This document shows positions 51,843 to 61,498 of a stretch of DNA of 64,000 nucleotides, piece by piece. The stretch comes from Butyrivibrio sp. (GTDB taxonomy: Bacteria > Bacillota_A > Clostridia > Lachnospirales > Lachnospiraceae), in the NCBI GenBank assembly GCA_017996845.1, contig JAGOGF010000002.1, positions 1 through 64,000 of the forward strand, read 5' to 3'. The position numbers and the translations under genes were made by a program. Each line of letters begins with the position of its first letter. Position 1 is the first letter of the stretch. Under the pieces are notes generated by a model that was not told where the DNA came from, did not search any database, and saw only the letters and a list, made by a program, of their open reading frames with translations.

Positions 51843-52955
51843 ATGGCAAAAATTGCATTTCATTTAAACTGTCTGACACATGGAGGTGCAGAACGCGTCG
51901 TTACGAATCTTGCAAATCAGTTTGCACAGGAAGGCTATGAAGTTGTGATTGCAACAGAGTGGACAGATGCAGATGAATTTGTCCCGGATCCTGCTGTCAG
52001 AAGAGTGCATGTCGGACTGATGCCGGAAGATGAGAAAAAGAGCAGAATGTCCAGATACCTGATCAGAGTTCGCAACCTGCACGCATTTATGTTGCGTGAA
52101 AAACCGGATGTGCTTGTTGCATTTGCACGGCTTGCTATTTTCAGATCACTTATGGCCTGCAGACATACCGGCGTGCCGATTGTGATATCAGTTCGTATTG
52201 ATCCCACAAAGAGTTATGTTGGTATCCGCAATAAACTCCAGATTGCGCGTTATTTTGACAGGGCAGCCGGAGCCGTTTTTCAAACGGAGGATGCCAGAAA
52301 ATTTTTTGCACCTAAACTCCAGACGAATTCAAGAATAATATTAAATCCGCTGACTGAAAAGTATATCGGGATAGCACAGCCTGACAGCAGACGAAAAGAA
52401 ATTGTTAATGTTGCGCGACTTGCTGATTTTAAGAATCAGCCGCTTCTTGTTGAGGCATTCGCAAAGGTACATGTAAGATATCCGGATTACGTATTGAAAA
52501 TATACGGGCCGGATTCAGAGGATGGCACAAGAGAGCGGATAGAACAGAAAACAGAACAATTACATCTGGAGAATTTTGTGCAGCTCATGGGAGGAAGCGA
52601 CAGTCTGGAAAAAGAGGTTCCGGGTGCAGCCGTTTTTGCATATTCTTCTGACTATGAGGGAATGCCCAATTCTCTGATGGAAGCAATGGCGATGAGATTA
52701 CCGGTTGTAGCAACTGATTGCCCATGCGGGGGACCGCGTATGCTGATCCGCAATCATGAAAACGGGCTGTTGGTTCCGGTAGGAGACGCACAGGCCCTTG
52801 CGGACGGAATTCTGTATCTGCTTGATCATCCAAAGCAGGCACAGGAGATGGGAAAGAAAGCAGGCGAAATTGCTGATGCGGCGAATGCACAGAAGATTTT
52901 TGAACAATGGAGAGATTATCTCAGTGAAGTCATCAAAAATGGGAAACGCTGCTGA
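51843..52955 (+). CDS. GT4 glycosyltransferase, PglJ/PglH-like
   Basis: A 370-residue transferase. KIAFHLNCLTHGGAERVVT is the acceptor-domain start typical of PglJ/PglH and GalNAc transferases. REIVNVARLADFKNQP-type sequence (seen as KEIVNVARLADFKNQPLLV), VLKIYGPDSEDGTRERI and SSDYEGMPNSLMEAMAMRL (EX7E) with ATDCPCGGPRMLI form the donor half. A close family member is at 54874. It probably adds a HexNAc residue, by analogy only. A GAGGAAATGAG site precedes ATG 51843. Confidence 0.88.
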   Translation: MAKIAFHLNCLTHGGAERVVTNLANQFAQEGYEVVIATEWTDADEFVPDPAVRRVHVGLMPEDEKKSRMSRYLIRVRNLHAFMLREKPDVLVAFARLAIFRSLMACRHTGVPIVISVRIDPTKSYVGIRNKLQIARYFDRAAGAVFQTEDARKFFAPKLQTNSRIILNPLTEKYIGIAQPDSRRKEIVNVARLADFKNQPLLVEAFAKVHVRYPDYVLKIYGPDSEDGTRERIEQKTEQLHLENFVQLMGGSDSLEKEVPGAAVFAYSSDYEGMPNSLMEAMAMRLPVVATDCPCGGPRMLIRNHENGLLVPVGDAQALADGILYLLDHPKQAQEMGKKAGEIADAANAQKIFEQWRDYLSEVIKNGKRC

Positions 52956-53015
52956 TCACGGATACGCAGTAAAGCAGGACAGAGAGTCATAAGGTCTGCA
53001 GCAGGGAGAATCATT

Positions 53016-54899
53016 ATGTGCGGAATATGTGGATATATTTCCAGAAATCAATTGACAGAAGATGAACTTCGGACGATGAATGATACGATGTATCATCGAG
53101 GACCTAACGACAGCGGGGTAGAGATCTATCCCTTTCGGGACGGATATGCAGTCGGTTTTGCACAGCGCAGACTTTCAATTCTGGATTTGTCACCGCTGGG
53201 GCATCAGCCTATGCATTCTCCGGATCATAGAATCAGCGTTGTATTTAATGGTGAGATATACAATTTTCAGGAACTGAAAAAAGAACTTTCTGATTACCCG
53301 TTTCGTTCATCCTGCGATACAGAAGTAATTATTGCTGCATATTTGAAATGGGGAATTGAGTGTATCGGACATTTGCATGGGATGTTTGCCATTGCAATTT
53401 TCGACAGAGAATCAGACAACGTGTATCTGGTCAGAGATCGAATTGGCAAAAAACCGTTTTATTACTGGCAAAACGGTGTGAACCTGGTATTTGCATCAGA
53501 ACTGAAACCAATTATGAAATGTCCGGGATTTAAGGGTGTGATCAGACGGGATATTCTGGCAAGGTATCTCTATCAGCAATACATCAATGCGCCGGAGAGT
53601 ATATTTGAAGATGTATACAAGCTGGAACCAGGATGCATTCTGCAGTTCCATCTGGGAGAAATCAAAATTACCAAGTACTGGGATGTACATAGAGTTTATG
53701 ACCGGGAAAGCGTACATCAGATACAGAATTATGCAGAGGCAAAGGCCGGACTGAAAAAACACCTTCAGAAGGCGGTAGCGGACAGAATGATTGCAGATGT
53801 TCCGCTTGGTGTATTTCTGAGCGGCGGCTATGATTCTTCACTGATTGCTGCAATGGCACAGGAGCATTCAGACAAACCGGTTAAGACATTCAGTATAGGT
53901 TTTACAGATGCAAAATATAATGAAGCAGATTATGCAAGACAGATTGCCCGGCATCTGGGAACTGATCATACAGAGGTTACCATCACCGAAAAACAGATGT
54001 TTGATTTGGTGGAAAGTATTCCCAGATATTTTGATGAACCGTTTGCCGACAGTTCTCAGATACCGACCATGCTGGTATCTGAGGTAGCAAGAGAACAGGT
54101 AACAGTTGCACTCTCCGGAGATGGCGGGGATGAATTTTTCTGCGGATACAATTTCTATGAGAAGCTTGCAAAAGCCCAGAAGCTGGAGATCCCTGGAATG
54201 CTGGCTTATTATCTTGGACAGATACCTGTCAGAAACGGGAAACTGATAGACCGATATCCCAGATATGCAAGATTTATTGCTGAAAACAGGGATCCGGCGA
54301 CCAAGGTGCAGATGGCATCCGATCTGTATATCAAGGCAGCAGAGCATCTGGTGGCAGGGGGACAGATGCCATGCAAGTATCCGGTAGAAGAGACATATCC
54401 GATTGGAAACTGGCAGATCAGGCGGATGCTTTTGGATATGGACACTTATCTTCCGGGAGATATTTTGTGCAAGGTGGACCGTGCATCTATGAAATATTCG
54501 CTGGAAGCACGAAGCCCTTTTCTGGACACAGCAGTAATGGAGTATTCCTATAAAATTCCACAGCGTTTTAAATATTACCATGGTGATAAAAAACATATTT
54601 TGAAAGATATCGCATATGATTATATTCCGGAAATGTATCTGGCAAGACCCAAAGTCGGATTTTCCGTGCCGCTTGACAAGTGGCTGAGAGGACCGCTTTG
54701 TTCGAAACTTTTGGATTACAGCAGTACCAGTTATCTGCTCAGACAGAATATATTTGATTCCAGATATGTGTCAGGGTTCATCAGCGACTATCTGGCAAAA
54801 GGAGATGAAGGACCTGGAACAGGGGCGAATCTGTCAGGTATTGTATGGTCGTTTTTTGTGTTCCAGCAGTGGTATGAATATGAACAATATCAGCACTGA
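53016..54899 (+). CDS. asnB: AsnB-like glutamine amidotransferase (copy 1), candidate uronic acid amidation
   Basis: A 627-residue asparagine-synthetase-type protein. MCGICGYIS exposes the catalytic Cys of the N-terminal glutaminase; YHRGPNDSGVEI, VVFNGEIYNFQEL and SSCDTEVIIAAYL bind glutamine. The C-terminal domain has the PP-loop SGGYDSS (residues 269-275) and KVDRASMKYSLEARSPFLD. Homologues in polysaccharide loci, such as WbpS, amidate hexuronic acids (GalNAcA to GalNAcAN) rather than making asparagine. TviB/TviC-like genes 5-7 kb upstream make that role likely here. A second copy lies at 59603. The next gene starts inside its last codons. Confidence 0.88.
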   Translation: MCGICGYISRNQLTEDELRTMNDTMYHRGPNDSGVEIYPFRDGYAVGFAQRRLSILDLSPLGHQPMHSPDHRISVVFNGEIYNFQELKKELSDYPFRSSCDTEVIIAAYLKWGIECIGHLHGMFAIAIFDRESDNVYLVRDRIGKKPFYYWQNGVNLVFASELKPIMKCPGFKGVIRRDILARYLYQQYINAPESIFEDVYKLEPGCILQFHLGEIKITKYWDVHRVYDRESVHQIQNYAEAKAGLKKHLQKAVADRMIADVPLGVFLSGGYDSSLIAAMAQEHSDKPVKTFSIGFTDAKYNEADYARQIARHLGTDHTEVTITEKQMFDLVESIPRYFDEPFADSSQIPTMLVSEVAREQVTVALSGDGGDEFFCGYNFYEKLAKAQKLEIPGMLAYYLGQIPVRNGKLIDRYPRYARFIAENRDPATKVQMASDLYIKAAEHLVAGGQMPCKYPVEETYPIGNWQIRRMLLDMDTYLPGDILCKVDRASMKYSLEARSPFLDTAVMEYSYKIPQRFKYYHGDKKHILKDIAYDYIPEMYLARPKVGFSVPLDKWLRGPLCSKLLDYSSTSYLLRQNIFDSRYVSGFISDYLAKGDEGPGTGANLSGIVWSFFVFQQWYEYEQYQH

Positions 54900-56085
54900 A
54901 GAAAAGCAGAAGCATATCGTGATGTATATCGGCTCTCTCCAGAAAGGAGGAGCCGAGCATGTCATGGTAAACCTTGCGGAATATTTTTATCTGGCCGGAT
55001 ATCGGGTGACAATGGTCACAACGTATCTTGCCAGGCAGGAATACCCTGTAAAGCATGGCACATGGAAAATTGATCCGAAGGGACAGGCAGTTCTCTTCCC
55101 GGATGGAAGTCATGGCTGTGTTGAACCGGAAGGCTGCGGCAAAGACGGTATTCACAGAGTCTTTTCTGCGTTGATGCCGGAAGAAATGAAAGGCAGGACA
55201 GGAAACTTTTTGGCCAGATGCAGAAAACTTCGGACAATCTGGAAAAACCTGCAGCCGGATCTGATTCTGTCTTTTAGTGGAAAAAATAACATAATGGCAG
55301 TTCTGACAACTTATGGAATGCAAATTCCGGTAGTTGTATCAGTGCGATCCAATCCATCCAGAGAATACAGCAGCAGACTGATGCGTATGATGGCGCTGAT
55401 TACCTTCCGCCATGCAGCGGGAGTAATATTACAGACAAATGATGCGAAAATTTTTTTCCCAAAAGCGATTCAGAAAAGGGCAATCATTTTGCCCAATTCA
55501 CTCCAGCCTGATTTTGTACGCCCTGTCTATAATGGGGTTAGAGATAAAATAATTGTCAGTGTCGGGTCACTTGACCGAAATAAAAATCATGCGTTATTAT
55601 TAAAGGCTTTTGCAAAAGTAAGTACATTGCATCCTGATTACCGTGTTGTGCTCTATGGGGAAGGCAAATGCAGAGAGGAACTTACTGCGCTTGCAGAAAA
55701 ATTGGACATCCAGGATCTGATTGCCTTGCCGGGGCTGATCGGTGATGTTGCAGATCACATCGAAAAGGCCGGCATTTTCGTATTATGTTCTGATCAGGAG
55801 GGTATGCCGAATGCACTTCTGGAGGCGATGGCACTTGGAATACCATGTATTGCTACAGATTGTCCGTGTGGAGGTCCCAGAGATCTGATTGAAGATGGAA
55901 TAAACGGTCTCCTGACTCCGGTTGGGGATGTCCCGCACATGGAAGCGTGTCTGGAGAGAATGATGAATCATCCGGAAGAAGCGCGTATCATGGGACAGAA
56001 GGCAGCAATGGTGCAACAGAAGTATCATCCGGACGCAATCAATGAACAATGGAAAGATTTTTTTGACTGGATCATGTCAAGATAA
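54874..56085 (+). CDS. GT4 glycosyltransferase, PglJ/PglH-like
   Basis: About 403 residues from ATG 54874 (ATG 54880 equally possible), overlapping the AsnB 3' end by 26 bases. IVMYIGSLQKGGAEHVMVN is the N-terminal motif. IIVSVGSLDRNKNHALLLK, YRVVLYGEGKCREELTAL and CSDQEGMPNALLEAMALGI (EX7E) with ATDCPCGGPRDLI form the donor domain. The CPCGGPR segment is shared with the enzyme at 51843, so the two are probably paralogues adding similar sugars. The ribosome site is weak, which fits coupling to the overlapping upstream gene. Confidence 0.88.
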   Translation: MNMNNISTEEKQKHIVMYIGSLQKGGAEHVMVNLAEYFYLAGYRVTMVTTYLARQEYPVKHGTWKIDPKGQAVLFPDGSHGCVEPEGCGKDGIHRVFSALMPEEMKGRTGNFLARCRKLRTIWKNLQPDLILSFSGKNNIMAVLTTYGMQIPVVVSVRSNPSREYSSRLMRMMALITFRHAAGVILQTNDAKIFFPKAIQKRAIILPNSLQPDFVRPVYNGVRDKIIVSVGSLDRNKNHALLLKAFAKVSTLHPDYRVVLYGEGKCREELTALAEKLDIQDLIALPGLIGDVADHIEKAGIFVLCSDQEGMPNALLEAMALGIPCIATDCPCGGPRDLIEDGINGLLTPVGDVPHMEACLERMMNHPEEARIMGQKAAMVQQKYHPDAINEQWKDFFDWIMSR

Positions 56086-56096
56086 CGGAGTCGTGT

Positions 56097-57548
56097 ATGC
56101 TTTTTAATTCCTATTTTTTTATATTGATGTTTCTGCCGCTTACGATAATCGGTTATTTCCTCATCAGCAGGAAAAGCAGCTTTGCGGGTAATCTGTATCT
56201 GCTTGGAATGTCACTCTGGTTCTATGGATTCAGTAATCCTTCCTATCTCCTGATTATTGCAGGCAGCATTGCTGTGAATTATTTTTTTTCAAAACTGTTA
56301 TGCAAACCGGAGATTACGCACAGAAAAGTATTTTTGACGGTGGCAATCTTTTTTAATATTGGACTTATTTTCTATTTCAAATATTATGATTTCTTTCTTG
56401 CAAATATGAATACCCTGCTGCAAACGGATTTTGTACTCAAAAACATTATGCTCCCGCTGGGGATCAGCTTTTTTACTTTTCAGCAGCTGTCCTATGTGAT
56501 TGATTCCTACTATGGCAAAACAAAAGACTATGGCTTTGTGGAGTATGCCCTGTTTGTTACTTTTTTCCCCAAACTCTTAGCCGGGCCCATTGCATCACAC
56601 GAGGAACTGATTCCGCAGTTTCGGGATCCGTCAAAGCATCGGTTACAGTATGAGAATATGACACGTGGCATGATGCTCTTTACTGTGGGGTTATTCAAAA
56701 AGGTCATGGTAGCTGATACCTTTGGGAAAGGTGTCAGCTGGGGATATTCCAATATTACGGGAATGACCTCCCTGGATACCATGATTATCATGTTCGCATA
56801 CACATTTCAGATTTATTTTGATTTCAGCGGATACAGTGATATGGCAACCGGACTGGCATCCATGATGAACTTCACACTGCCGATGAATTTCGATTCTCCC
56901 TACAAGGCACTTTCCGTACCCGATTTCTGGCGCAGATGGCATCTGACGCTGACCCGTTTTCTGCGAACATATATCTATTTTCCGCTTGGAGGCAGCAGAA
57001 AGGGTAAATTCAGAACATATGTAAATATTATGATTGTTTTCCTGGTCAGCGGCATCTGGCATGGCGCGAACTGGACGTTTATTTTGTGGGGTCTGCTTCA
57101 TGGAGTTGCTAACTGTATCGGGAGGTTTATTCAGAAGCCTTTCGGCAAGCTGTGGAAAGGGTTGCAGTGGCTGATTACTTTTTTGTTTGTCAGCTTCGCA
57201 TGGCTGCTGTTTCGATCAGATTCTGTTTCTCAGTGGATCTATCTGCTTCAGAAAATATTCTCGTTTGACAGAATGAATGTATCTGAAGATCTGGCCCGTT
57301 TGTTCAGAATCCCGCATATGCGCTATTCACTGGAACTGCTGCATATTCCGTATACGGATAACGGTGTTTTTATGGTTTCCATGGGAATTCTGTTTGGAGG
57401 AGTTCTGGCTATATCACTGCTGTGTGAGAACAGCTACAGGAGAAAATATTCCTGTACGGTAAAGTCACTTATAATAACAATTGTAATGCTAATGGCCTGT
57501 CTGGTTTCACTTAGCAGTGTATCTGTATTTCTTTATTTTAATTTCTGA
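56097..57548 (+). CDS. MBOAT O-acyltransferase (AlgI/DltB/PatA-like)
   Basis: A 483-residue membrane protein. NSYFFILMFLPLTIIGYFL is the usual MBOAT start, LPLGISFFTFQQLSYVIDS and FFPKLLAGPIASHEEL the middle motifs, DFWRRWHLTLTRFLRTYI and SGIWHGANWTFILWGLLHG the active-site region, with conserved His282 and His322. These enzymes pass acyl groups (usually acetyl) across the membrane for O-acylation of external glycans. The partner SGNH-like gene follows 20 bases later, as in alginate and secondary cell-wall polysaccharide acetylation systems. GGAG lies six bases before ATG 56097. Confidence 0.93.
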   Translation: MLFNSYFFILMFLPLTIIGYFLISRKSSFAGNLYLLGMSLWFYGFSNPSYLLIIAGSIAVNYFFSKLLCKPEITHRKVFLTVAIFFNIGLIFYFKYYDFFLANMNTLLQTDFVLKNIMLPLGISFFTFQQLSYVIDSYYGKTKDYGFVEYALFVTFFPKLLAGPIASHEELIPQFRDPSKHRLQYENMTRGMMLFTVGLFKKVMVADTFGKGVSWGYSNITGMTSLDTMIIMFAYTFQIYFDFSGYSDMATGLASMMNFTLPMNFDSPYKALSVPDFWRRWHLTLTRFLRTYIYFPLGGSRKGKFRTYVNIMIVFLVSGIWHGANWTFILWGLLHGVANCIGRFIQKPFGKLWKGLQWLITFLFVSFAWLLFRSDSVSQWIYLLQKIFSFDRMNVSEDLARLFRIPHMRYSLELLHIPYTDNGVFMVSMGILFGGVLAISLLCENSYRRKYSCTVKSLIITIVMLMACLVSLSSVSVFLYFNF

Positions 57549-57568
57549 ATCAATATCTGGAGAAATGA

Positions 57569-58633
57569 ATGACAACGAAAAAATGGTTTTGGACATTATT
57601 CATAATTGTATTTTCAGTTCTGGTACTGATGGCGGGTATGGTAGCTTATCTGGATCCTTTCTTTCATTACCATGCACCTTGCGAAGGCTTTTTTTATACC
57701 CTGGACAATGAACGCTCGCAGAACGATGGGATTACAAAGCATTTCAGTTATGATGCGATTATTACCGGAACATCCATGACAGAGAATTTCAAGGCATCTG
57801 AGTTTGACAGCCTTTTTCAGGCAAATGCCATAAAAGTATGTTATTCAGGTGCAATGTATAAGGAAATCAATGATAATCTGACAAATGGTTTTGCCGGTCA
57901 TCAGATCCGTTATGTTCTGCGCTGCATCGATGATTCTTATCTTACAAGTGATAAAGATGCATCCAGGACAGATCTGGGATCATATCCAACGTACCTGTAT
58001 AATCAGAGTATCTGGGATGATACCAAATATCTGCTGAATCGGGATGTGATATTCGGTTACTGTATTCCCATGCTTTTCGGCAGGTTGGAAGGAAAAGCGG
58101 GAGGAATCACGTCTTTTGATACTTATGCAAACTGGATGCACGGGGTTACTTTTGGTAGGGATGCCGTGATGTCAGGGGTGGGGCAGATGCAGGAAAATGT
58201 TCAGCAGATTCCGATTAGTGAAGCGGAGCAGGCTGCTGAGAGGGCGAATATTGCCCAGAATGTGACCGCACTTGCAAAGAAACATCCGGAGACTGCTTTT
58301 TATTATTATTTTCCGCCATACAGCGTCGCTTTATGGGGGAGTCTTTATAGTGAAGGCACAGCAGTACAGCAGATTGAAGAGGAGAAAATCGCAATTGAGA
58401 TGATGCTGCAGTGTGATAATATCAAAATCTTCTCATTCAGCGATAATCCGGAACTGACTGCAAATCTGGATAATTACAGAGATGCCAGGCATTATGGAGA
58501 ATGGGTCAATTCAGACATTCTCAAGTGGATGGCAGAAGGTACAGGACAGCTGACAAAAGATAATTACAAGAGCTATCTGCAGAAACTTTCTGATATTTAT
58601 CTGCACTACGATTACGTCGCATTGCAGCAATAG
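57569..58633 (+). CDS. AlgJ/SGNH-like partner of the MBOAT protein
   Basis: A 354-residue protein with one N-terminal membrane helix (WTLFIIVFSVLVLMAGMVAY) and an external domain. DAIITGTSMTENFKASEFD contains a GxS-type nucleophile segment (Ser in TGTSMTE), and DNYRDARHYGEWVNSDIL ends with a DxxH arrangement (Asp and His in DARH), together suggesting an SGNH/AlgJ-like acyl transfer active site. It lies directly after the MBOAT gene with GGAGAAATGA upstream. The predicted role is O-acetylation of the exported polysaccharide on the outer face. Sequence divergence from characterised AlgJ is high, so the fold is inferred. Confidence 0.7.
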   Translation: MTTKKWFWTLFIIVFSVLVLMAGMVAYLDPFFHYHAPCEGFFYTLDNERSQNDGITKHFSYDAIITGTSMTENFKASEFDSLFQANAIKVCYSGAMYKEINDNLTNGFAGHQIRYVLRCIDDSYLTSDKDASRTDLGSYPTYLYNQSIWDDTKYLLNRDVIFGYCIPMLFGRLEGKAGGITSFDTYANWMHGVTFGRDAVMSGVGQMQENVQQIPISEAEQAAERANIAQNVTALAKKHPETAFYYYFPPYSVALWGSLYSEGTAVQQIEEEKIAIEMMLQCDNIKIFSFSDNPELTANLDNYRDARHYGEWVNSDILKWMAEGTGQLTKDNYKSYLQKLSDIYLHYDYVALQQ

Positions 58634-58667
58634 ACGTAATAGATATAGAAAAGAGGGAGATGATAAC

Positions 58668-59597
58668 ATGCGTTCACCACTCAAAATGGCAGTCAGTTTT
58701 CTGACTGATCAGGAAATTCGATTCGGCTATCTGAACAGGATGGGGTTTTATAATCATCTTTCTGACGAACAGTATATCAGAAGGAAAAGCCGGGTATGCC
58801 TGCATTATATTCCGGATTTGAGTCATCCGAAAACTTATAATGAGAAATTGAACTGGCTCAAATTGCATGATCATGATCCGCGCTACACGAAGATGGTGGA
58901 TAAATATGAGGTAAAGCAGTATATTGCAGCAAAGATCGGAGCGCAGTATGTTGTTCCCACGCTGGGAGTATGGGATAACTTTGACCAGATTGATTTTGAC
59001 AATCTGCCGGATCAGTTTGTGCTCAAATGTACACATGATTCAGGGGGAGTGGTGATCTGTCCCGATAAATCACAGTTTGATCGGGAAGCAGCAAGGCAGA
59101 AGCTGACTGCGAATTTGGGTTATAATTACTATTATGACAGCAGAGAATGGCCATATAAAAATATAAATCCCCGGATCATGGCAGAAAAATATCTGATTGA
59201 TTCTGCATATGGGGAACTGCGTGATTATAAGTTCTATACCTTTGGCGGCGTTGTCCGTGCGATGATGATTGTCGGAGACAGATACGATAAAAATAAGAAA
59301 ACGACATATGATTACTTCGACCGGGATGGAAACTGGCTTGATTTCAGGTTTGGCGGACCAAATGCAAAGGTTCATCCGGATGCACCATTGCATGTTAAGG
59401 AAATGATTGTACTGGCAGAGCAGCTTTCAAAAGATATGGTTCATGTCAGAGTTGACTTTTATGAAGTGGATGGAAGGATATATTTTGGTGAAATGACGTT
59501 TTATGATGGCGGTGGTACACAGCCCTTTGAACCTGACGAATGGGACAGAAAGTTTGGGGACTGGTTGAACCTGCCGGATGCTAAAGAGGAGAAATAA
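58668..59597 (+). CDS. TupA-like ATP-grasp protein
   Basis: A 309-residue protein. HYIPDLSHPKTYNEKLNWL is the distinctive start of TupA-like ATP-grasp proteins, with KMVDKYEVKQYIAAKIG, FVLKCTHDSGGVVICPDKS (ATP loop) and VRVDFYEVDGRIYFGEMTF (metal-binding Glu). TupA makes poly-gamma-glutamate in teichuronopeptide; related proteins in capsule loci are thought to attach amino acids or acids to glycans. It is the third ATP-grasp protein in the window and lies between the acetylation pair and the second AsnB-like gene. A GAGGGAG site precedes ATG 58668. Confidence 0.88.
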   Translation: MRSPLKMAVSFLTDQEIRFGYLNRMGFYNHLSDEQYIRRKSRVCLHYIPDLSHPKTYNEKLNWLKLHDHDPRYTKMVDKYEVKQYIAAKIGAQYVVPTLGVWDNFDQIDFDNLPDQFVLKCTHDSGGVVICPDKSQFDREAARQKLTANLGYNYYYDSREWPYKNINPRIMAEKYLIDSAYGELRDYKFYTFGGVVRAMMIVGDRYDKNKKTTYDYFDRDGNWLDFRFGGPNAKVHPDAPLHVKEMIVLAEQLSKDMVHVRVDFYEVDGRIYFGEMTFYDGGGTQPFEPDEWDRKFGDWLNLPDAKEEK

Positions 59598-59602
59598 ACA
59601 GT

Positions 59603-61498
59603 ATGTGTGGAATCGCCGGACTATGTAATTTCATGGGTGACGGACAACTGAATATGGAACGCATGAAGAAAAGAATGATCCTTCGCGGCCCCAATGCTTC
59701 AGGTACCTGGAAATCAGAGAGCGGGCAGGTGATTTTGGGGCATCAGAGACTTTCTATCGTTGATTTGTCGGAAAATGGTGCGCAGCCCATGCTTTCTCAC
59801 AGTGGCAGATATGTTATGACCTATAACGGAGAAATCTATAATTATCTGGACCTGGCTGACAAACTGATGAAAGACGGCAAAATTTCAGCCTTTCGCGGAA
59901 GCAGTGATACGGAAGTGCTGCTGGAAGCAATTGAAGCATATGGGATAGAAGACACGCTGCAGCGCTGCAAGGGAATGTTTGCAATTGGATTGTATGACAG
60001 AGAAAAAGGTACAATTACCCTGGCAAGGGACCGGGTCGGAGAAAAACCGCTTTACTACGGGTTTGTAAACGGTGCATTTGTTTTTGCATCCGATATTGCA
60101 TGTTTCCGGGAAATTGACGGGTTTCATAATCCTATTAATACTGCAGTACTGGGCAGCTATTTCACGCATGGATATATTCCTGCGCCAGACTCAATTTATG
60201 AGAATATCTGGAAACTGACGCCAGGCTGTATCATGACAGTTGAAGCGCCTTATACACCATGCGGACTGATGCAGATGTGTGCGAGGCAGAAGCAGTATTG
60301 GAGTATGATGGATACGGCATTGTATGGTCAGATGCATCCATTTACCGGAACAGAAGAGGAAGCAGCGGATGAGTTGGAAAGACTGCTCAAACAGGCAATA
60401 GCAGGACAGATGGTTGCGGATGTTCCGGTAGGCGCGTTTCTTTCCGCGGGAATAGACAGCAGTACAATTGTTTCTCTCATGCAGAATCTGGCACCTGGGA
60501 AAGTACGTACTTTCACAATCGGAATGGAGGATCCTGCCTATAATGAAGCACAGCAGGCAGCAGAGATCGCCAGATATCTTGGTACGGAACATACTGAAAT
60601 GTATATCTCCGAGGCAGATGCCAAAGCAGTAATCCCAAAGCTGACCGGGATGTTCGGAGAACCATTTGCGGATTCTTCTCAGATTCCGACCTATCTGGTC
60701 AGTAAAATGACCAGAAATCATGTAACAGTTTCTCTAAGCGGAGATGCAGGAGACGAGCTGTTTTGTGGATATCGATCTTATGAATCCATCAGCAGGATCT
60801 GGGGGAAAATGGAAAAAGTACCATTACCGATCCGAAAGGCCGCCGGGGCGTTCATTCTGAACAGTCCGCTTGCCTCAGATATGGTGATGCGGGATAAGGC
60901 GCATCTGTTATATGCGAAGGGTCCGGTTGATGTAAGCCGGATACAGCAGACGATTCTGGATCCTGTTACACAGCATATTGCATTACAACAGAGCGGCATG
61001 GAAGAATGTCTGCCGGAGAACTACCTGAAGGAAGTAAATCATGAAATGATGCTCCTGGATATGCTGCGATATCATCCGGATGATATTCTGACCAAGGTCG
61101 ACAGAACCGGGATGGCAGTATCATTGGAAACGCGGATACCCTTATTGGATAAGGATGTGATAGCCTATGCATGGACGCTTCCGATTCAATATTTAAGGGA
61201 TGAGCGAAATGGTAAAAAAGTACTCAGAAATGTACTGTATCGGCATGTTCCCAGGGAACTGGTTGATCGCCCCAAAAAGGGATTTTCCATTCCGATCAAA
61301 AGGTGGCTGTTAGAACCACAGATGCGCGAATGGGCTGAGAACCTAATGGATACTGCACAGATGAAGGCAGATGGCTATCTGGATCCGCAGACAGTCAGGG
61401 CAATATGGGATGAATACACAAAAAAGGGTGTCTGGAGACCACAGATCTGGTATATACTGATGTTTCAGCAGTGGCTGAAGGAAGCTGTGAACGCATGA
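59603..61498 (+). CDS. asnB: AsnB-like glutamine amidotransferase (copy 2)
   Basis: A 631-residue paralogue of the protein at 53016. MCGIAGLCNFMG gives the catalytic Cys; LRGPNASGTWKSES, MTYNGEIYNYLDLAD and GSSDTEVLLEAIEAY complete the glutaminase. The PP-loop reads SAGIDSS (residues 281-287), with Ala in the position of the usual Gly, a variant that occurs in this superfamily. KVDRTGMAVSLETRIPLLD is the synthetase motif. Two such genes flanking the O-acetylation pair suggest that two uronic acids, or two acceptor states, are amidated. It begins five bases after the TupA-like gene; its stop overlaps the next start. Confidence 0.88.
   Translation: MCGIAGLCNFMGDGQLNMERMKKRMILRGPNASGTWKSESGQVILGHQRLSIVDLSENGAQPMLSHSGRYVMTYNGEIYNYLDLADKLMKDGKISAFRGSSDTEVLLEAIEAYGIEDTLQRCKGMFAIGLYDREKGTITLARDRVGEKPLYYGFVNGAFVFASDIACFREIDGFHNPINTAVLGSYFTHGYIPAPDSIYENIWKLTPGCIMTVEAPYTPCGLMQMCARQKQYWSMMDTALYGQMHPFTGTEEEAADELERLLKQAIAGQMVADVPVGAFLSAGIDSSTIVSLMQNLAPGKVRTFTIGMEDPAYNEAQQAAEIARYLGTEHTEMYISEADAKAVIPKLTGMFGEPFADSSQIPTYLVSKMTRNHVTVSLSGDAGDELFCGYRSYESISRIWGKMEKVPLPIRKAAGAFILNSPLASDMVMRDKAHLLYAKGPVDVSRIQQTILDPVTQHIALQQSGMEECLPENYLKEVNHEMMLLDMLRYHPDDILTKVDRTGMAVSLETRIPLLDKDVIAYAWTLPIQYLRDERNGKKVLRNVLYRHVPRELVDRPKKGFSIPIKRWLLEPQMREWAENLMDTAQMKADGYLDPQTVRAIWDEYTKKGVWRPQIWYILMFQQWLKEAVNA

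Noticed and set aside
53016..61498. Reading the two AsnB homologues as ordinary asparagine biosynthesis
   Set aside because: Two diverged copies embedded in a glycan island with UDP-GalNAcA genes fit amidation of sugar acids better; true AsnB function cannot be excluded from sequence alone.
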